Positions 1-8,879 of a DNA stretch of 64,000 nucleotides are shown here, in pieces. The stretch comes from Bacteroidota bacterium. GTDB taxonomy: Bacteria; Bacteroidota; Bacteroidia; UKL13-3. Numbering within the stretch: the stretch's first letter is position 1; every line of letters starts with the position of its first letter. Below the pieces are notes generated by a model that did no database searches, was not told the origin of the DNA, and worked only from the letters and a program-made list of their open reading frames with translations. The position numbers and the translations under genes were made by a program. The DNA lies in assembly GCA_027491355.1 (NCBI GenBank), contig JAIXWI010000005.1, positions 81,537-145,536 of the forward strand, written 5' to 3'.

Positions 1-1947
1 TCAACCAGCCGTGGGCATGAGGCCATACAGCTTGCTGTGGGTTTGCAATTGCAGGCACAAGATTTTGCATCCCCCTATTACCGTGACGAGAGCATGTTAT
101 TGGCAATGGGCATGAGTCCTTACGAATTAATGCTACAACTCTTGGCCAAATCAGAAGACCCATTTTCAGGGGGACGAACTTACTACAGTCATCCTAGTTT
201 AAAAAGAGATGGATTTCCAAGAATGCCACACCAAAGTAGCGCTACAGGCATGCAGGCCATACCTGCTACAGGGATGGCGCATGGGGTTGCATATTTAGAA
301 TCACAGGGCTTGATAGATTTAAATGAAAAACCCGTTGTCTTGTGCAGTTTGGGTGATGGTTCGGTTACAGAAGGAGAAGTTGCAGAAGCCTTTCAAATGG
401 CTGTTTTAAAAAACCTACCTGTATTTTACTTGATTCAAGACAATGATTGGGGTATCAGTGCCAGCGGTTCAGAAATGCGGGCAATGGATGCTTATGAATA
501 TGCAGGAGGTTTCAAGGGTTTACAAAGATTAAGAGTGGATGGAAGTGACTTTGAAAAATCATGGATAGCTGTTCACCAATGCATCGACTATGTGCGTGAA
601 AAAAGAGGTCCTATTTTGTTGCATGCCAAAGTTCCTTTGTTGGGTCACCACACTTCAGGGGTAAGAAAAGAATGGTACAGAACAGAGGAGGATCTTACCA
701 AGCATGGTCGCCTTGATCCGCTTGATAAACTGTATGTAAAACTGGTACAACTAGGAGTGAGTGAACAAGAATTGGCTGAAATCAATGCAATAGAAACTGA
801 CCGGGTTGCACAACAATTTAAACAAGCCGTTGAAGCAGAAAACCCATCTATAACTTCAGCAACCGACCACGTTTATGCACCTAGTCAAGCAACAGAAGAA
901 GTAGGTAATAGAGCCCCATTAGGTAAAGAACCTGTAGTAATGGTAGATGCCGCTTTGCACGCTGTTGATGAATTGATGCACAAACATCCTGAATGTATTT
1001 TTTACGGACAAGATGTGGGTTTAAGATTAGGTGGAGTATTCCGAGAAGCTGCAACTTTGGCTGCAAAATATGGAGAAAATAGGGTATTCAACACACCCAT
1101 TCAAGAAGCATACATTGTAGGTTCAACAGTTGGTATGAGTGCTGTTGGGGTAAAACCAATCGTTGAAATTCAATTTGCCGATTATGTTTGGAGCGGCATC
1201 AACCAATTGGTGTGCGAAGTTTCAAAATCTTGCTACCTCAGCATGGGGAAATATCCAATCAGTGCCATCATTCGCATTCCAATAGGTGCATACGGTGGTG
1301 GTGGACCTTACCATTCTGGCAGTATAGAATCTACTTTGTTAACTATCAAGGGAATAAAAATTGCCTATCCAAGTAATGCTGCCGATATGAAAGGACTCAT
1401 GAAAGCTGCCTATTACGACGGCAACCCTTGCATTATGTTGGAACACAAAGGACTTTATTGGAGTAAAAATCCGGGTACAGAAACTGCTAGGTGCATTGAA
1501 CCAGATGCAGATTATGTTTTACCTTTTGGAAAAGCAGCAATTGTTCAACATGCAAGTGATGTGGCCATAGACATGGGCGAATCTTGTTTGGTAGTCACTT
1601 ATGGCATGGGCGTTCATTGGGCTTTAGCAGCTGCCAAACAATTGAATGGGAATATTGAAATTTTAGACTTAAGAACCCTACAACCATTAGATGAAGCCAC
1701 CATTATGGAGCGTGTGCAAGTTCATGGCAAATGTTTGGTATTGACTGAAGAACCTTTGTTAAACTCATTTGCAGAAAGTTTAGCTGCCCGGATCATGCAA
1801 CAATGTTTTCAAAAATTAGATGCCCCAGTTGCTACATTAGGGGCTCAAAATGTACCTGCCATTCCTCTGAATACTGATTTAGAAGCTGCCATATTACCGA
1901 ATGTAGAAAAATTGCTGACTGCTTTACAACATTTATTGAACGCTTAA
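1..1947 (+). CDS. 2-oxoacid dehydrogenase E1, fused alpha and beta subunits (5' partial)
   Basis: Thiamine-diphosphate-dependent E1 component that decarboxylates a 2-oxoacid (branched-chain 2-oxoacid or pyruvate) and passes the acyl group to lipoyl-E2. The track starts at a GTG at 37, but the frame is open to base 1 and reads STSRGHEAIQ, a conserved E1-alpha segment, so the gene begins outside the window. The alpha half carries the ThDP motif GDGSVTEGE and, about 28 residues on, QDNDWGIS. The beta half begins near GQDVGLRLGG and contains FNTPIQEAYIVG and the GAYGGGGPYHS loop, followed by a transketolase C-terminal domain. Alpha and beta are separate genes in many bacteria; single-chain fusions are common in Bacteroidota. 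About 648 residues are visible, so only a short N-terminus is missing. Substrate cannot be fixed from sequence, and no E2 or E3 gene is in view. Confidence 0.9.
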   Translation, partial: STSRGHEAIQLAVGLQLQAQDFASPYYRDESMLLAMGMSPYELMLQLLAKSEDPFSGGRTYYSHPSLKRDGFPRMPHQSSATGMQAIPATGMAHGVAYLESQGLIDLNEKPVVLCSLGDGSVTEGEVAEAFQMAVLKNLPVFYLIQDNDWGISASGSEMRAMDAYEYAGGFKGLQRLRVDGSDFEKSWIAVHQCIDYVREKRGPILLHAKVPLLGHHTSGVRKEWYRTEEDLTKHGRLDPLDKLYVKLVQLGVSEQELAEINAIETDRVAQQFKQAVEAENPSITSATDHVYAPSQATEEVGNRAPLGKEPVVMVDAALHAVDELMHKHPECIFYGQDVGLRLGGVFREAATLAAKYGENRVFNTPIQEAYIVGSTVGMSAVGVKPIVEIQFADYVWSGINQLVCEVSKSCYLSMGKYPISAIIRIPIGAYGGGGPYHSGSIESTLLTIKGIKIAYPSNAADMKGLMKAAYYDGNPCIMLEHKGLYWSKNPGTETARCIEPDADYVLPFGKAAIVQHASDVAIDMGESCLVVTYGMGVHWALAAAKQLNGNIEILDLRTLQPLDEATIMERVQVHGKCLVLTEEPLLNSFAESLAARIMQQCFQKLDAPVATLGAQNVPAIPLNTDLEAAILPNVEKLLTALQHLLNA

Positions 1948-1986
1948 ATAATTTCAAAAAAATAGCCCTATTTATCCAGAAACTAT

Positions 1987-2017
1987 TTGGCAATAGTAGG
2001 AATAAACTGCAACTTTG
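1987..2017 (+). promoter_or_regulatory. Putative sigma-A-type promoter of purL
   Basis: Bacteroidota -33/-7 pattern: TTG at 1987-1989, a 20-nt spacer, and CAACTTTG at 2010-2017 (one mismatch to TAnnTTTG). The implied 5' UTR before the ATG at 2036 would be about a dozen bases. Pattern match only. Confidence 0.35.
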
Positions 2018-2035
2018 TGCTTTCTCTATTTTACC

Positions 2036-4276
2036 ATGAGCCAAGTACAACCAGTAGGAAATTTAGCAAGCCTTGAACAAGCACAGCAACTGGGTTTAAG
2101 ACCCGAAGAATTCGAAAAAATCAAAGAAATTTTAGGCAGAGTACCCACTTTTACTGAACTGAGTATTTATTCTGTGATGTGGAGTGAACATTGCTCCTAC
2201 AAAAACTCTATCATTTGGTTAAAAACACTTCCAAAAGAAGGTGAAAAAATGTTGGCCAAAGCAGGTGAAGAAAACGCCGGTTTAATTGATATAGGTGATG
2301 GCTTGGCTTGCTGTTTTAAAATCGAATCACATAACCATCCTTCTGCTATTGAGCCATACCAAGGTGCGGCAACTGGGGTTGGAGGCATTAACCGTGATAT
2401 TTTCTCAATGGGAGCAAGACCAATTGCTCAACTCAACTCTTTGCGTTTTGGCAACATCCACAATGAAAGAACCAAGTGGTTGGTGAGAGGTGTTGTAAAA
2501 GGAATTGGCAATTATGGCAATGCATTTGGAATACCAACAGTAGGTGGCGAAGTCTATTTTGATGATTGTTACCAAATCAACCCGCTGGTAAATGCAATGA
2601 GTGTTGGCATTGCAAAAGTTGGGCATACTGTTTCTGCCATTGCTGACGGACCCGGAAACCCAGTTTATATTTTTGGGTCTGCAACTGGCAAAGATGGCAT
2701 CCATGGTGCTGCATTTGCCTCTAAAGACATAACCGAAGATTCAGCCAAAGATTTACCATCAGTTCAAGTTGGAGATCCCTTTTGGGAGAAGTTGATATTA
2801 GAAGCCAGCATGGAGTTGCTTGAAACCAATGCCATTGTAGGTATGCAAGACATGGGTGCTGCGGGCATTACTTGTTCAACCAGTGAAATGGCAGCTAAGT
2901 CTAAAACAGGTATGAAAATATGGCTTGACAAAGTTCCAATGCGTCAGGCCGACATGAAAGATTGGGAAATTTTATTGAGCGAAAGCCAAGAGCGCATGCT
3001 GGTCATCGTTAAAAAAGGACAAGAAAAAACAGTTGAAAAAATATTCGAAAAATGGGATTTAACTTATGCCATCATCGGTGAAGTTACAGACTCAGCACAC
3101 GTTCAATATTACATGAACAATGAACTCCGAGCCCATATTCCCGCAGAAAGTTTGGTATTAGGTGGAGGAGCCCCAGTTTATGAGAGAACTTACACTGAGC
3201 CTAAATATTTCAAAGAAATTCAAGCTTTTCAACTTGACAACATTACAGATTGTACCATTGAGGAAGCAAAAGACATTGCAAAATGGATATTGGCACAACC
3301 AAACATTGCTAGCAAAAAATGGGTATACAATCAATACGACAGCATGGTTGGTACCATCAACCAAAGTACAAACAAGCATTCAGATGCAGCTGTTGTAAAA
3401 GTGAAAGGAACAGACAAATCAATTGCAATGACTGTTGATTGTAACAGCCGATTTGTATATGCCGATCCTTTCAAAGGAGGCATGATGGCCGTTACTGAAG
3501 CAGCAAGAAATTTAGTGTGTTCAGGAGCAGAACCAGCTGCAATTACCAACTGTTTGAATTTTGGTAACCCATACAATCCTGAAGTGTATTACCAATTTGT
3601 TTATGCCATTAAAGGTATGGGCGAAGCATGTAGAAAATTTGACACCCCAGTAACGGGCGGTAATGTGAGTTTTTACAATCAAAGCAGTGATGAAAATGCA
3701 GTTTTTCCTACTCCAACAATTGGTATGGTGGGCTTGATTCCTGGTGGTGGCAAACAAATGACCCTTGACTTTAAAAAAGAAGGAGATTTGATTTATGTAT
3801 TGGGCGAACAACACAACGATATCAGCAGCTCACAGTACTTGGTACATTACAAAAAAGTAAAGCAAAGCCCTGCACCTTTTTTTGATTTAGACCAAGACCA
3901 CAAAACACAAAAAGCATTGCTTGAAGCCATTGCTCAACAATTGGTTGAGTCGGCTCACGATACCAGTGAAGGCGGTTTGTTTGTAGCCTTGTTTGAATCT
4001 GCAAAACCCAATCAAATGGGTTTTCATATCCAACAAAATAAAAACATCCGAAATGATGCCTATTTATTTGGTGAAACACAGGGTCGCATCGTAGTTTCTG
4101 TTACGCCACTTAAAAAGCAAGCATTTGAGAACTTATTGAGTCAACACAGTGTAAGTTTTGACTGTATTGGTCATGTAAGTGCAGGAAGTATAGACATAAA
4201 CGGAACATCTTTTGGTACTACTTTAGAATACATTGATACCTATGAAAACAGTTTAGGTAGTCTGTTAGAATCATAA
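2036..4276 (+). CDS. purL: Phosphoribosylformylglycinamidine synthase subunit PurL
   Basis: Fourth step of de novo purine synthesis: ATP-dependent conversion of FGAR plus ammonia to FGAM in the cytoplasm. At 746 aa it is the small PurL form, which normally works with separate PurS and PurQ; neither is in the window. Visible features are the N-terminal [11 protein letters not shown] segment holding the catalytic His, the nucleotide-binding [20 protein letters not shown] region, [10 protein letters not shown], and the second AIRS-like half with [11 protein letters not shown] and SAHDTSEGG. The track begins at a TTG at 2015 (MCFLYFT-); I chose the ATG at 2036 (MSQVQPVGN) because the family N-terminus starts there and a promoter-like -7 element overlaps the upstream TTG. 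tatC follows 19 bp downstream. Confidence 0.95.
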   Translation: MSQVQPVGNLASLEQAQQLGLRPEEFEKIKEILGRVPTFTELSIYSVMWSEHCSYKNSIIWLKTLPKEGEKMLAKAGEENAGLIDIGDGLACCFKIESHNHPSAIEPYQGAATGVGGINRDIFSMGARPIAQLNSLRFGNIHNERTKWLVRGVVKGIGNYGNAFGIPTVGGEVYFDDCYQINPLVNAMSVGIAKVGHTVSAIADGPGNPVYIFGSATGKDGIHGAAFASKDITEDSAKDLPSVQVGDPFWEKLILEASMELLETNAIVGMQDMGAAGITCSTSEMAAKSKTGMKIWLDKVPMRQADMKDWEILLSESQERMLVIVKKGQEKTVEKIFEKWDLTYAIIGEVTDSAHVQYYMNNELRAHIPAESLVLGGGAPVYERTYTEPKYFKEIQAFQLDNITDCTIEEAKDIAKWILAQPNIASKKWVYNQYDSMVGTINQSTNKHSDAAVVKVKGTDKSIAMTVDCNSRFVYADPFKGGMMAVTEAARNLVCSGAEPAAITNCLNFGNPYNPEVYYQFVYAIKGMGEACRKFDTPVTGGNVSFYNQSSDENAVFPTPTIGMVGLIPGGGKQMTLDFKKEGDLIYVLGEQHNDISSSQYLVHYKKVKQSPAPFFDLDQDHKTQKALLEAIAQQLVESAHDTSEGGLFVALFESAKPNQMGFHIQQNKNIRNDAYLFGETQGRIVVSVTPLKKQAFENLLSQHSVSFDCIGHVSAGSIDINGTSFGTTLEYIDTYENSLGSLLES

Positions 4277-4295
4277 CATTACCAATCCCTCAAAA

Positions 4296-5132
4296 ATGGC
4301 ACTCGATCAGTTAGAAGACGAATACAATTCAGAAGAAAAAGAAATGAGCTTCTTCGACCATGTCGATGAGTTGAGAAGCCATATCATGAAATCTGTAATT
4401 GCCATTTTTGTATGCGCAATAGTAGTGTTCTTTAACAAATACCTCTTGTTTGATGTCATTTTATTTGGACCTATGCATACAGATTTTTGGACCTACCAAA
4501 TCATGTGCGAGCTTTCCAATAAATTCATCGGTAACGATATGTACTGTGTCAAAGAGATTGGTTTTGTATTGTCTAACATTGATATCACTGGCCAATTTAC
4601 TCAGCATTTATTCATTTCATTTGTAGGTGGTATTATTGTTGCATTCCCTTTTGTGCTTTGGCAACTATGGCGCTTTATCAAGCCTGCACTGAACGAAAAA
4701 GAAATCAATTATGCCAAAGGACTTGTGTTTTTTAGTTCTATGTTATTTTTCATAGGCATTGCTTTTGGTTATTTCATATTGTCACCATTGTCAATCCAGT
4801 TTTTGGGCTCCTATCAGGTTAGTAGCTTGGTAAGCAATGAAATCAACCTGGAGTCTTATGTATCTTTTGTTTCAACTTTAACATTTGCAACCGGCATTAT
4901 TTTTGAAATGCCGATATTGGTTTATTTCTTAGCTAAAATAGGCATTCTTGGTAGTCGTTTGATGAGCAAATATAGAAGGTATGCAATTGTTGTGATTTTA
5001 ATCATAGCAGGTATCTTGACCCCTTCTCCAGACATGGCGAGTCAGATCATGATGGCCATTCCATTGTACGGGCTTTACGAGCTAAGTATCATTGTTGCAA
5101 GACGTGTAGAAAAAAATAAAAATAAAAAATAG
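4296..5132 (+). CDS. tatC: Sec-independent protein translocase TatC
   Basis: Polytopic inner-membrane core of the twin-arginine translocase, which recognises RR signal peptides and exports folded proteins together with TatA. The 278-aa product has a short charged N-terminus, then the diagnostic cytoplasmic segment FFDHVDELRSHI, about six hydrophobic segments, FPFVLWQLWRFIKPAL near residue 120, and the C-terminal LTPSPDMASQ motif, all TatC hallmarks. A periplasmic loop around residues 60-85 contains two Cys residues (MCELSN, MYCVKE) and is longer than in E. coli TatC, as is common in Bacteroidota. It lies 1 bp upstream of rpiB and probably shares its transcript. No tatA is in view. Confidence 0.95.
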   Translation: MALDQLEDEYNSEEKEMSFFDHVDELRSHIMKSVIAIFVCAIVVFFNKYLLFDVILFGPMHTDFWTYQIMCELSNKFIGNDMYCVKEIGFVLSNIDITGQFTQHLFISFVGGIIVAFPFVLWQLWRFIKPALNEKEINYAKGLVFFSSMLFFIGIAFGYFILSPLSIQFLGSYQVSSLVSNEINLESYVSFVSTLTFATGIIFEMPILVYFLAKIGILGSRLMSKYRRYAIVVILIIAGILTPSPDMASQIMMAIPLYGLYELSIIVARRVEKNKNKK

Positions 5133-5133
5133 T

Positions 5134-5568
5134 ATGGGTATCAAAATAGCCATTGCTGCAGATCATGCAGGTTTTGAGTACAAAACAGCCATCAAACAAT
5201 TTTTAACCGAAAAAGGATTTGAATGCATTGATTTTGGTGCACATTCATCTGATTCAGTAGACTATCCAGATGTTACTCATCCTTTGGCAAATGAAGTAGT
5301 GACTGGCAACAGCACTTTTGGAATCTTAATCTGTGGCAGTGGCAATGGTGTTTGCATGACAGCCAATAAACACCAAGGTATCCGCGCTGCTTTATGCTGG
5401 AACAAAGAATTAGGAGAATTGGCCAGGTTGCACAACAACGCAAATGTGCTTTGTTTGCCTGCACGTTTCATTGATTTACACACTGCAATTGCCATTTGTG
5501 AGGTATTTTTAAATACCGCATTCGAAGGTGGAAGACATGCCAACAGGGTTCAAAAAATAAACTGTTAA
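5134..5568 (+). CDS. rpiB: Ribose 5-phosphate isomerase B
   Basis: Interconverts ribose 5-phosphate and ribulose 5-phosphate in the non-oxidative pentose phosphate pathway. The 144-aa length is typical of the RpiB/LacAB family. The N-terminal IAADHAGFEYK motif supplies phosphate- and substrate-binding residues, and ICGSGNGVCMTANK contains the family's catalytic Cys (ICG) and anion-hole glycines. The ATG is 1 bp after the tatC stop, and the stop codon directly abuts the TTG start of the next gene, so tatC, rpiB and the MeaB-type GTPase look translationally coupled. Confidence 0.94.
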   Translation: MGIKIAIAADHAGFEYKTAIKQFLTEKGFECIDFGAHSSDSVDYPDVTHPLANEVVTGNSTFGILICGSGNGVCMTANKHQGIRAALCWNKELGELARLHNNANVLCLPARFIDLHTAIAICEVFLNTAFEGGRHANRVQKINC

Positions 5569-6477
5569 TTGACAAACGAAGCAAGCATAGCAGCCATCTC
5601 GAATGGTAATGTTCGAGCCATTTCAAGAGCCATTTCAGGTATTGAAGATGAACACCCTGCTTATTCAGAATTGTTAAAAAGCTTGCAATTTAAAAACACA
5701 CCTGTAATTGGTTTTACAGGACCTCCTGGCGCAGGAAAGAGTACACTCATTAGCGCATTGCTATCTCATTTAAATACGCTCAACAAAAGGGTTGCTGTGG
5801 TTGCTGTAGATCCTAGTTCGCCCTTTAGCAAAGGCGCATTGCTTGGTGACCGCTTGCGCATGAACGAGCATTATTTACTTCCCAATGTATTTATCAGGAG
5901 TATGGCAACCAGAGGCAGTTTGGGTGGTTTAGCCCCTAAGGTTTTTGAAGTTTGTGACCTATTAAAATGCGCCAATTTTGATTATATATTTATTGAAACT
6001 GTGGGCGTTGGACAAAGTGAAGTTGAAATTGCTGCATTGGCAGATACCACAGTTTTGGTTTTAGTACCTGAAGCTGGTGATGACATTCAAACCATTAAAA
6101 GTGGGATCATGGAAATTGCCGACGTATATGTGCTTAACAAATCGGACCGAAGTGGTGCCGATATTTTTTACAGAAACTTGGTTCAATTGGCACATCAAAC
6201 GGCCAATAAAGATTGGGAAAACCCCGTTGTACAAACCATTGCCAACGATAAAAAGGGTGTTGAAAAATTACTAGATGCCATTGTTGCTCATCAACACAGC
6301 GAACACCACCACGAGAAAAAAATTGAACTCCTAGTTAAGAAAGCCATCAACCTCATTACCCAATCCAGGATCAAGGACTTGGTTCCAGAAGAAATTAAAA
6401 AAAATATCCAAACTGAATTTAGTGAAAACTTTAACCTGTACAGGTTTGTTAAAAGGTTTATACAATCAGCAAAATGA
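5569..6477 (+). CDS. meaB: MeaB/ArgK-family P-loop GTPase (methylmalonyl-CoA mutase chaperone)
   Basis: G3E-family GTPase. Family members load and protect adenosylcobalamin in methylmalonyl-CoA mutase. The product (302 aa) has Walker A GPPGAGKST near residue 50, the conserved VDPSSPFSKGALLGDR and MATRGSLGGL segments, FIETVGVGQSE (G3 region) and NKSD (G4). The start is a TTG immediately after the rpiB stop; no in-frame ATG lies near the expected N-terminus. The mutase genes mutA/mutB, the usual neighbours, are not in the window. Its last 4 bp (ATGA) overlap the next gene. Some databases still call this family LAO/AO transport ATPase, a misnomer. The link to the B12 operon at 39-44 kb is inference. 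Confidence 0.9.
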   Translation: MTNEASIAAISNGNVRAISRAISGIEDEHPAYSELLKSLQFKNTPVIGFTGPPGAGKSTLISALLSHLNTLNKRVAVVAVDPSSPFSKGALLGDRLRMNEHYLLPNVFIRSMATRGSLGGLAPKVFEVCDLLKCANFDYIFIETVGVGQSEVEIAALADTTVLVLVPEAGDDIQTIKSGIMEIADVYVLNKSDRSGADIFYRNLVQLAHQTANKDWENPVVQTIANDKKGVEKLLDAIVAHQHSEHHHEKKIELLVKKAINLITQSRIKDLVPEEIKKNIQTEFSENFNLYRFVKRFIQSAK

Positions 6478-7049
6478 AAATTACCATTGTTTCTGGCTCT
6501 GCCAGAGAAAACAACAATACCATCCGTGTAGCCCTAGCACTTAAAAAAATGTTGGAGCAAGCGCATGAAGTTCAAGTCATAGATTTCAACCATTACGATA
6601 TTCCTTTTCTATCTCAAGGCGGCTTCAAACCAACAACATTGACTAAATTTCAAGCACATTGCGTAACCGCACTTGATGAAAGTAACCTGATTTTATTTGT
6701 CTCACCAGAATACAATTGGAGTACAACCCCAGAATTGCTCAATTTGTTGCATTGTTTGGGTACTGCTCCATTTAAAAATGCATTACAAAATAAAGTGTTT
6801 TCTTTTGTTGGGGTATCAACAGGTAAAGGCGGTAAAGCGCCTGCCATTCAGTTGATGCAAATTGTAAACAAGCTCATTGGATTTAGCCAAACCGAATCAA
6901 TTGTTTCAGCTAAAATATTTGAGGTTCATTTTGTAAAAGAAGTACTAGATGAAAATGGAAACAGTTTAGGCAACCAACTTTTCGACAATGGTTTCAAAGA
7001 ATATTTGAATTACACATTGGATATAGCTAAGAGGTGGCTGAGGGCTTAA
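6474..7049 (+). CDS. NADPH-dependent FMN reductase family flavoprotein
   Basis: Flavodoxin-like-fold oxidoreductase of 191 aa. It opens with MKITIVSGSARENNNT, the FMN-phosphate-binding loop of this family, and has FVSPEYNWSTTPELL, the SPEYN turn around the isoalloxazine ring, at about residues 78-92. Relatives reduce FMN, quinones, azo dyes or chromate with NAD(P)H, so the physiological substrate is open. It overlaps the MeaB stop by 4 bp (ATGA), which suggests translational coupling. It converges on gldH with a 1-bp gap. Confidence 0.85.
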   Translation: MKITIVSGSARENNNTIRVALALKKMLEQAHEVQVIDFNHYDIPFLSQGGFKPTTLTKFQAHCVTALDESNLILFVSPEYNWSTTPELLNLLHCLGTAPFKNALQNKVFSFVGVSTGKGGKAPAIQLMQIVNKLIGFSQTESIVSAKIFEVHFVKEVLDENGNSLGNQLFDNGFKEYLNYTLDIAKRWLRA

Positions 7050-7050
7050 T

Positions 7051-7521
7051 TTATTGCGGAACTTTTTCTATTCTAATACCTGAAGCTATGACACCTGTTA
7101 AGGTATCATTACGCATGTTTTGCTCCAGTTCAAACCTGTAAATGCCGTTTTCTTTGAACCTGAACTTTTCCTTTACAGGAACTTGATAGTCGAACAAATC
7201 GCCTAAACCTTTACCAAGCCATTTGCCATTCTCATCAGCTAAAATCAATTCTTTACGTTCAGTTTGTTGTTGCATAGATGGGGTTGTTGTATGCAAATTC
7301 ACATACATATTGCTGAACAAATAATCGGCACTGATCCTCACATTTAAGAATAAATTGTATTGGGCTATGGTATCGGTAATGGGCACATCAAAAATGAGTT
7401 TATTTTGATAGTTCCAACCCTGAACCGGGAGGTCTTTGTTTTCATCAATGAGTCTGTTAGCATCACAAGCAATGAAAAACAAACTACTCACCAATACCAA
7501 TATGTTCAATAGTTGTTTCAA
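7051..7521 (-). CDS. gldH: Gliding motility lipoprotein GldH
   Basis: Bacteroidota-specific lipoprotein required for gliding in Flavobacterium; its exact role is unknown. The track gives a 242-aa ORF from 7779, but its first 86 residues are a shadow of the RicT-like gene in another frame. The real start is the TTG at 7521 (MKQLLNILVLVSSLFFIAC), 4 nt after the upstream stop; it gives a clean signal peptide with lipobox FIAC and a 156-aa protein of normal GldH length. The mature part has QGWNYQNKLIFDVPI and a C-terminal RFELEQNMRND segment typical of GldH. GldH-RicT-HolB order recurs in Bacteroidota, which supports the call. gldH occurs in non-gliding members too, so motility is not implied. 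Confidence 0.85.
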   Translation of the reverse strand: MKQLLNILVLVSSLFFIACDANRLIDENKDLPVQGWNYQNKLIFDVPITDTIAQYNLFLNVRISADYLFSNMYVNLHTTTPSMQQQTERKELILADENGKWLGKGLGDLFDYQVPVKEKFRFKENGIYRFELEQNMRNDTLTGVIASGIRIEKVPQ

Positions 7522-7525
7522 GTTC

Positions 7526-8845
7526 TTATTCTTTTGGTTTTTGTTCGTTGGCACTTGACCTATTGTTATTGTTGAACTTCTTTTTAAAAGGTGGTTTCTT
7601 TCTGGCTTGGTTAGCTTGAACTGGTTGAACATTGGTTGATGGCTGACTGGTTTTTGCCTCAACTGGCTTGGCATTCGGTTGCTGTGTGTTACCTCCATTT
7701 CTGTTGCCTTGCTGTGACTTATTGTATGGAGGTTTACCTGACCTGTTTTTGTTGCGGTGCTTTTGCCTTTCTCTTTCATCTAACCGGGTAACAGAATCAA
7801 TGCCCATATCGTTTTGGAAATCGAGTTCAACTTTTACCTGCTTGTTTGGTTCAGGTTTAGCATGAATCAATTCTGGCCTAATGCCATTGTTATTTTGTTC
7901 AACAAACTTGTTGACTTCTTTTACAGATAAATTGAGCCATTCACCACCCATTTCAGACTTCGGAGCAAACCACATGATGCGTTTGAGGATATCTGTTTTA
8001 ACCAATTTGTAAGATTTGTCATTGGCAAAATCGAGGACCAAATGGGTATTTTGAGGGAACTCTTTCAAAGCTTCTAAGTAAGCATCTAATTCAAAGTTCA
8101 AACAACATTTCAATTTGCCACATTGTCCCGATAGCTTCAACTGATTCAAAGAAAGATTCTGGTATCGAGCAGCATTGGTGTGTACCAATTTAAAATCAGT
8201 AAGCCAAGTACTACAACACAATTCTCTTCCACATGAACCAATACCGCCCAAACGACCAGCTTCTTGCCTGTAACCAATTTGGCGCATTTCAATTCTTACC
8301 TTAAAAGCATCCGCCAAGCGTTTAATCAGTTCTCTAAAATCTACACGCTCTTCAGCTGTATAATAGAAAACTGCTTTTCTTCTATCGCCTTGGTATTCTA
8401 CATCACTTAGTTTCATACTCAAGCCCAATTCCATGGCAATGCTTCTTGCTTTGTACATGGTGGGTACTTCTAATTCTTGGTTTTCTTTTAATTTGGCTAC
8501 GTCCGCTTCATTGGCTTTTCGGATGATTTTTTTGAACTCGCCCTGTTCTTCAGAGCGGTTGTATTTTTTCATTTGTAGTTTAACCAACTCGCCTTTGAGG
8601 CTCAATGTTCCTATATCATAGCCATGCTCTGCCTCTACAACAACTTGTTCATTGATGTAACATTCTACCTGTGCAGGCAAACGATAAAACTCTTTGCGGG
8701 TACCTTTGAACCTCACTTCAACAATGTCAAAAGGCTTCTGGTGAGGTGGAAGTTCCATCTCAGCAAGCCAATCAAATGTATTTAATTTATTGCAAGCGCC
8801 TGAACTACAAGAGCCAGAGCTGCATCCGCCTGAGCCACATGCCAT
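7526..8845 (-). CDS. PSP1-domain (RicT/YaaT-like) protein
   Basis: Homologue of Bacillus RicT (YaaT), part of the Y-complex that affects RNase Y-dependent mRNA maturation and binds Fe-S clusters. Product 439 aa. A Cys-rich N-terminus has five Cys within the first 18 residues, followed by a PSP1 core (about 40-280) with GSCGRELCCSTW and SGQCGKLKCCLNFE, the conserved paired-Cys motifs. From about 340 it has a basic, Q/N/P-rich, presumably disordered tail, unusual relative to the about 275-aa Bacillus protein and common in Bacteroidota. It lies between holB and gldH on the same strand, with 4 nt to gldH. Function in this phylum is not established. Confidence 0.88.
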   Translation of the reverse strand: MACGSGGCSSGSCSSGACNKLNTFDWLAEMELPPHQKPFDIVEVRFKGTRKEFYRLPAQVECYINEQVVVEAEHGYDIGTLSLKGELVKLQMKKYNRSEEQGEFKKIIRKANEADVAKLKENQELEVPTMYKARSIAMELGLSMKLSDVEYQGDRRKAVFYYTAEERVDFRELIKRLADAFKVRIEMRQIGYRQEAGRLGGIGSCGRELCCSTWLTDFKLVHTNAARYQNLSLNQLKLSGQCGKLKCCLNFELDAYLEALKEFPQNTHLVLDFANDKSYKLVKTDILKRIMWFAPKSEMGGEWLNLSVKEVNKFVEQNNNGIRPELIHAKPEPNKQVKVELDFQNDMGIDSVTRLDERERQKHRNKNRSGKPPYNKSQQGNRNGGNTQQPNAKPVEAKTSQPSTNVQPVQANQARKKPPFKKKFNNNNRSSANEQKPKE

Positions 8846-8879
8846 CTTTTTTTTTATTTAGTATGAAAACTTTTGTTAG

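Noticed and set aside
7522-7779. N-terminal 86 residues of the 242-aa minus-strand ORF (track 7051-7779)
   Set aside because: This part lies in another frame of the RicT-like gene; gldH begins at TTG 7521 with a proper lipoprotein signal.
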